Positions 58,649 through 64,000 of a stretch of DNA of 64,000 nt are shown here, one piece after another. The notes beneath the pieces are model-generated. The model was given only the letters and a program-made list of their open reading frames with translations. It did not search any database and was not told where the DNA came from. Location of the stretch: NCBI RefSeq assembly GCF_036785885.1, contig NC_092317.1, positions 6,326,501 through 6,390,500 on the forward strand, in the 5' to 3' direction. Position numbers and translations under genes: made by a program. Positions within the stretch are counted from its first letter, which is position 1. The number at the start of each line of letters is the position of its first letter. The stretch is from Coffea arabica. Taxonomy: Eukaryota; Streptophyta; Magnoliopsida; Gentianales; Rubiaceae.

Positions 58649-59537
58649 ATAGTGTCAGGTCAGTCTGAACTCGACTTGTTCGGCTCGAGAAAAAGCTTGA
58701 TGAGCCCGATCATTTAGTTAGCAGGTTTGAAGTTGGGCCTAAAAATTAGCCTCGAATTAAATATGAGCCGAGCTCGAGTTTCATTGGACTCAAATTCGAT
58801 ATAGGTCCGGCCCTTTAATTACCTCTTATTTATATATAATGATATATATAATATTTATATTTTGATATTATTTATAATTATATACCCAAATATATTATTA
58901 CTAAATACTAAATATATACAAATTACAAACACACAAAAATACATCTAAAAACTTCTCTACTAGCTTTCTTGAGAGCTACTATTGGTAATGCATAACTGAA
59001 ATTCTAACTTCTCTTTTTGGTTGAGTAAATTTTTGTACTTGCATAATATTGGTTGTTTTCTTTTTTGTCTAGAATTTCTAGCAGAAACACAAATCACCAA
59101 GCATGTTTGGATTCAAATCACAAGGCTATAAAGAAATTCCAACCTCTAAAGATATATTGGCTTATGACTGCATGTTTTATTACCATTTTTATTACCATTT
59201 TTCATGTACTTTAAACGAATTAAACATACATATTGTTGAAAATTTCTGATTTATGTACTTTTTAAGAACTATTACTTATTCATAATTAGTTTTAATATTG
59301 TGGTCCTGTGAATATTAAATTAGTTTTATAACTTCATAGTTATAGTAATTATATTAAGAAAAGTGAGAAATAACAAGTGAGTTTCGGCTAAACCCGAATA
59401 AAGGTCAAAACTTGAATATTTTGTGAGTTGAGTATGATTTTCATATTTTTTAATCCAAAACTCAAAAATGTCACAAATTAAATGAGATGAGCCTGAACTT
59501 ATGAAAATCCGACTTATATGACCCGATTAACAGGCCT
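58649..59537. mobile_element. Probable hAT-like MITE upstream of SSL locus 5
   Basis: Candidate 8-bp flanks AATTGTCA (58641..58648) and ATTTGTCA (59538..59545) differ at one base. The right end, read inward, is AGGCCTGTTAATCGGGTC, typical of plant hAT MITEs; the left end TAGTGTCAGGTCAG is more decayed. Subterminal GAGCTCGAG and GGCTCGAG motifs and an AT-rich core support this. The ends are uncertain. Confidence 0.45.
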
Positions 59538-59931
59538 ATTTGTCATTGTATATGTGGGTTGTTATTCCCATCCTTTGCTCTTGTGATTTTCGGTTGTAAT
59601 CATGTTTTTTTATGAGAAAATTTTACAAAAAAAAATTCTATCTCCCTCTTCCTCTCCCTCGAAGTCAGAGGATCATAATTCATAACGGATGATGGTCCCT
59701 ATTTCCCTAATATCTTTTTGTTGACCCGTTGCATATGCTGATTGCCCGTTTCTCTATTGATTAAATTCCTCGAGTTTCAAGGTGGCCGTTGATGGCTATG
59801 CCATTGTTTTTAATTTTATTCTACACCTCGATTGATAATGGACGTGAAAGCAGCAGATTTGTCGTGGGCTATCGGTATGGGGTGCACTAATGGCGAGCAG
59901 CTGTAATGCAAGGAAATAAGTTTCCTACTAA

Positions 59932-61009
59932 GGGTCCGTTTGGTTGGATTGAAAATATTTTCCATCGAAGTCATTTTCCTGGAAAATCACTTCCTTCCCC
60001 ATAATTTTCCAATGTTTGGTTATTAAGTGAAAATCTGATGAAGAGGACGAGAAGAAGAGTACTAATGAGAACAATGCTGAAGATGAAGAAAATGTTAGTC
60101 CTGGATCTGATACTGTTCGTCTTGCGTCTGTATTTTTTCCCTCACTTCTACTATTTAAATGGCTTATTTATTTCTTTGCATTTCAGGATAAGGTTGGCTC
60201 ATGGTACAGCAATCCAGGGACTGGAACTTCAGGGAGTCAAGGTTTGGGTGGTGGTGTAGGGAAGTACTTGAAAGCAAGGAATTCGCAGGTTGAGTCTACT
60301 ATTGCCGTTGACAGCAGTCTACCCGCTGTTTCTGTGACAAAGAAAAGAAAAGTAGGTGTCTCAACAGGAGAATATAAAGATATTTCTTCATGGTAAGAGT
60401 TGCAATAAATGCTAACCTCCCTAGACAACTGAATTTGCTTGATGGGTTTAGCCAACGTTGATACAGTTTAGCTGCAAGGAGGATAATGGGTGACTTGAAC
60501 CCTGTAAATGCAGAAAGTCTGTATTTTATGGTGTATAAATGATGCAATTGAGAGTATTTGTACAGAATCTGTAGTAGCAAAGTCTATAAAGACCTTGGTA
60601 CTTGAGGCGTTTATTTTAGTTTGATGTTCCCAGTTTTGATGGGTTTTTAGGAACTTTTGGGTGGAGTCCTGATAATGTATTTCTTGCTTCCCATTTCTAG
60701 TAGCTAAGGTTGATTTAATTGGATGGGAAGTATAAATAGGGGATCTGTGGAAACAGTTATGTATTTAGTAGCTTGGACCTGAAGTATCTTGAAAAATGTA
60801 GCGGCAGTCTGTCCATCATGGAGCTGGAAGCATCATAAAGCACACAGCGGAAAATAACTTCACAATGATAGATAAGGAAGTTATTTTCCGCCCATGGGTG
60901 TAACTTATTTTCTGTCAGAAATTATTTTCCTAAATGAATTAACAACCAAACAACGGAAAATATGGAAAATGTTTTTCGGAAAACCTTCTCCACCCAAACA
61001 AACAGACCC
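59932..61009. mobile_element. PIF/Harbinger-type element carrying a host-gene fragment
   Basis: The inverted ends GGGTCCGTTTGGTTGG and, read inward, GGGTCTGTTTGTTTGG are flanked by TAA on both sides (59929..59931 and 61010..61012), the Tourist/Harbinger pattern. Subterminal ATTTTCC/GGAAAAT repeats also occur in inverted order (about 59955..60015 and 60850..60990). Between them lies unique sequence with exons of a non-transposon gene, so the element seems to have captured host DNA. Confidence 0.75.
60031..60396 (+). pseudogene. Captured 3' end of a host gene
   Basis: An acidic exon (KSDEEDEKKSTNENNAEDEE, then NVSPGSDT) ends near 60110. A CAG acceptor at 60184..60186 opens a final exon 60187..60396 reading DKVGSWYSNPGTGTSGSQG, GGGVGKYLKARNSQ, TKKRKVGVSTGEYKDISSW and a stop. 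Clean coding character with a basic, nuclear-localisation-like KKRK tail shows a real gene terminus. It may derive from the C-terminus of a PPIL2/CYP65-type peptidyl-prolyl isomerase, but that is a weak recollection. The catalytic part is absent, so the fragment is non-functional unless expressed as a chimera. Confidence 0.6.
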
Positions 61010-61012
61010 TAA

Positions 61013-61830
61013 ATTCAAATTAATTTCATTCTTGTTGTCATGAAACATATTCCTGGTTTGGTCCAATTGGAGCTCCTAATTTAAAGTTTTGCTAAATTTG
61101 GAAAGGTACGGATGGAGCCCTAAGCTAATAAATTGTTAATTAGGCTAAAAATTACTAAAATGCTAGTAGTATATATTAATTACTAAATTAATAAATTACT
61201 AAATTATTAATTAGCCCTCAATTACATCTTGCGGGGAGGCTTCAATCAATAGGAGCTTTGTCAAGAAGTGTTGGATTCTCTTGAGTGTCTAAGATTGTTG
61301 TATCAGTTAAATCCAATTAATTTTGTTTCGTAGCCTGAATGTATCTGAATAGAGTCTAATAAAATTTTGTACAGTAAACTTCAGAAATTTAGAATTTCCA
61401 GGCTCTTTTCCATAACTAGATCTAAGTTCTCTTTGCTTTTCAACACCCTCCTCAAGCTGGATATCTTACTCTTAATGTAAATTATTACAGAGAATGATAG
61501 GTGTGATTCTGGCCTCATAAGTATGACATGAGGACCGTAAGAACCCAATTAAAGCCCTCCCATTTCCCGCTTTTCATGTAGAGTTTGGAGTCACACTTAA
61601 AGCTGAAAAAAAAAATTTGACATGAATGCAACTTTGAAATCGCAATTAAGATATAGTGCAGCATTGTAATTTAGTGAACTGCAGATTAAAATTCTTGTGC
61701 TTTCATGGATGTTATTCTGACCTCATAAAGAATACAACTCATTTGATTCTTTTGTTGGCATTCTCTCCAAACAGCACGATGAGCCTGTTGGGAACGAGAG
61801 TCCATCCAACAATACCTTCATCTCTTTTGT
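61013..61830. other. Intergenic region with duplicated SSL-flank sequence
   Basis: About 61655..61720 resembles 55890..55980 (ATTGTAATTTAGTGA and TTTCATGGATGTTATTCT), suggesting another copy of the SSL duplication unit. Otherwise AT-rich and non-coding. Confidence 0.45.
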
Positions 61831-61833
61831 AAA

Positions 61834-61884
61834 GGGATTAATCTTCCAGTTGAATCAATAGTAAAATTCCCTTGGTCAGCTTTT
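61834..61884 (-). pseudogene. SSL exon 3 fragment (5' end only)
   Basis: After a GTGCAG acceptor (61890..61885) the frame reads KADQGNFTIDSTGRLI, aligning with ITQPNLVTDSSGRLI at the start of exon 3 of locus 4. The intron bases next to the acceptor (TTTCTGCACAA on the plus strand) are shared with locus 4. The homology then ends. This is a locus-4-type relic, showing that this subgroup was also duplicated. Confidence 0.7.
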
Positions 61885-61956
61885 CTGCACAATATGGCTG
61901 ACATGTCTGTCACAAGCTTTTCAATTCTACGGCATGGCAAAAAAAAGAAATGGAAT

Positions 61957-64000
61957 CACTACAAGAAAATTGCGTTTCTGTGACAGGCGAAAGTCGTCAC
62001 TAAAAATTCAGAAGTCGTCACAAAAAAAGTCAGTGACGACTTTTACTGCTGTCACAGAGCTGTCACTAGTTCTATGTCACAAAAGGGGGTCCATGTGACG
62101 ACTTTTGAAAGTCGTCACAAACGATTTCGCTTTTGTGATGACTCTTGTCGTCACTGATTGTTGTACATTGTGTGACGACTTTTATTGTCACTAAGCTGGC
62201 TAAATTCTTGTCATAGTCAACCCTTGGAGTTGTCACATTATGCTTCCGTTCAGTGACGACTTTTGTTGTCATTGTTTTCCATCCATAAAAAGTGACGACT
62301 TTCTAGTGTCACTAGTAAAACTTGTTGGCAGTGACAACTTTTTTATTGTCATTTATTTTTTGTAAAAAGCAATAAGCTAATGTTAATTACGCAACATAAC
62401 TGCCAACAATCACAAAACGTTCATTGAGTAGCAAGGAGAAAAAAAAGCCAACATACGAAAAGAAAACCAACATTCATTTCCAATAGAAGATCAACCCAAA
62501 TACATATATATATATATAAATGTTGCCTCAAATGAGTCATAAACCATGCACCATCCAAAATAAGCCATTCAGTTACAATACTAGTGATTTCCCATCCACA
62601 ATAGAGAGTAGTAAAGTTCTATACAAAAATATGAGCACGATTCCCATCTAGAACAAAACATGAGCACGATAGGCCTTGTAGTCTTCAATTCGAAAACCAT
62701 CTTCACAGCAATGACTGGCTTCTTCTTCTTGGGAATCGTGTTAGAACCTACACGTTACCAAAATTGAAGCAATGAGCACTGGTGTTAAAACTGGAACTAC
62801 ACTTCTAGATAGGCACCATATTATAAAAACTAATGTCACTCTAATTTGAAATTATAGCAATCTAAGTAAATTGCTTAACACAAAAATAAAGTGAAATTAT
62901 ATATATTGAATAGTAAGCAAGAACAAACCATTGACAGTTAATTGCGTACTACGAAAGTATACAACTAATCTATTTCTCTATTGAATCTTTCTTGTGGACC
63001 AAGAATAAAAGCGTAGCTTGATAAAGGCACTATTAAACTTTGTACAACTATAAAATCTCGAAAGTTACCCAAAGTATAAATCAAACAACATTGTTGTGAT
63101 TATTATTCTGCATTTTCATGAAGAGCATGTCCGAACCTCAAACTTTTAACTATTCTTGATCACAGATGAAACAGGAAGCTAAAAAACCAACCTTTTTTTT
63201 AGGGTGGATCACTTAAAAAATGGAATGACAATTGATTTAGGGGTGCAAAGTTTATTATTTATTGAAAGATTTTCTTCAGAGCTTAGGCAACTTCAGCTGT
63301 CAGTATTATGAGGTCCATTAATTGTGGATGAGATACAACATGTGGTAGTAGCTTGGTGGAAGATTCCACTAACACAGTAACCTTGGAAATTAGCTCTGGA
63401 ATGGGACCTGTCCCAGAAGTCTTTTTGCTGATCTACTTGTATCTAGTATAGGCTTTGCTTTACTATGTAAATCTACATTGCCCCCCCCCCCCAAAAACAC
63501 ACAAAACACCAAAAACGCCACCAAAAGAAAGGATGAACTAAGCAAATGCATATATTCATTTAGGCCAATCTGCCATATTTTTTGTTTCAAGAAAGCTCCA
63601 ATGTGGTGGAGTACAACTGAACCACGTTCAAGAATTCTAAGAGAACTTTCTAGTTTACATTGGATATTATGTGCACATCAAAACTCCTTAATCTCTATTA
63701 ACAAGAACATGTTCACTATCCAGGTTAGACACTCCAACAGGACTAGTAGCCTGCTTGCTTTACAGGTTTACAATCATAGCTGGTCTATCCACTTGAAAAT
63801 AATTGAGAGCCTAGATGATCGTGAACCACACAGTATATCAAGAAAAAAAAAACACACACACACACACACAATCACAGGTGCCTCTTTTTCCTTAGCACAA
63901 AAAAAAAATTCTGATACAGAAAAATTTAGATGACTTCGACAAAGAAAAAAGTGGAATACATCCCAACGTTCAAACACATTTGCTTTAAAAACACTAAGTT
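61957..64000. mobile_element. CACTA (En/Spm-type) element end, running to or beyond the window edge
   Basis: It begins CACTACAAGAAAATTGCG, the signature terminus of plant CACTA elements. About 61990..62345 is a subterminal region with at least nine copies of GTGACGAC or its complement GTCGTCAC in both orientations, the expected transposase-binding layout. No opposite terminus (TTTTCTTGTAGTG) was found up to 64000, so the element continues outside or is truncated. Inside, 62400..64000 is AT-rich with no recognisable transposase. A (TA)n run lies near 62503, a poly-C run at 63480..63492 and a (CA)n run at 63850..63870. The extent beyond about 62350 is inferred. Confidence 0.65.

Noticed and set aside
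63480-63870. Poly-C and CA-repeat tracts as functional elements
   Set aside because: They are simple sequence repeats common in plant intergenic DNA.

Overview
The window is plant nuclear DNA, almost certainly from a eudicot. It is AT-rich, the genes have canonical GT-AG introns, and it contains plant-specific families: strictosidine synthase-like (SSL) proteins, a PAR1-family protein, Athila-lineage Ty3/gypsy retrotransposons, a Mutator-like element (MULE) and CACTA, hAT and Harbinger elements. The species cannot be named from the sequence. SSL expansion suits many eudicots and does not prove an alkaloid-producing plant.

The backbone is a tandem SSL array, all on the minus strand, in mixed states of decay. 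Locus 1 (1..1467) is a relic with a nonsense codon and a hAT insertion in exon 3. Locus 2 (6095..14742) has three recognisable exons but a frameshift in exon 1 and a 7.3-kb intron 2 that contains a complete MULE. Locus 3 (19944..21283) has all exons in frame except one TAG in exon 2. Locus 4 (47920..49517; 331 codons) and locus 5 (56779..58406; 338 codons) look intact. Exon-sized scraps lie at 2280..2365, 52023..52260, 55661..55720 and 61834..61884. An apparently intact PAR1-family gene (2663..3504) sits between loci 1 and 2. Immediately upstream of it are three perfect 231-bp tandem repeats.

The centre, 21.6-46.8 kb, is one nested transposon. Athila-type element B (minus strand, 21565..46773, target duplication ATGTT) was split in its integrase region by a second Athila-type element, A (plus strand, 27334..40640, target duplication GTCGT). 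A has nearly identical 1687-bp LTRs, an uninterrupted 1780-codon gag-pol and a downstream 459-codon ORF. B carries a premature TGA near its integrase C-terminus. Both share an unexplained motif just after pol, and both have GC-rich palindromic arrays in the post-pol spacer.

Smaller transposons fill much of the rest: the MULE (7939..13654; 266-bp terminal inverted repeats, a transposase broken only by one TAG, and a convergent GRF zinc-finger gene), two short MULE-type elements with 10- and 9-bp target duplications, four hAT-like elements, a copia remnant (16915..19037), a PIF/Harbinger element carrying a host-gene 3' end (59932..61009), and the end of a CACTA element (from 61957). Only the PAR1-family gene and SSL loci 4 and 5 look like functional host genes. 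The remainder records repeated local duplication followed by transposon invasion.
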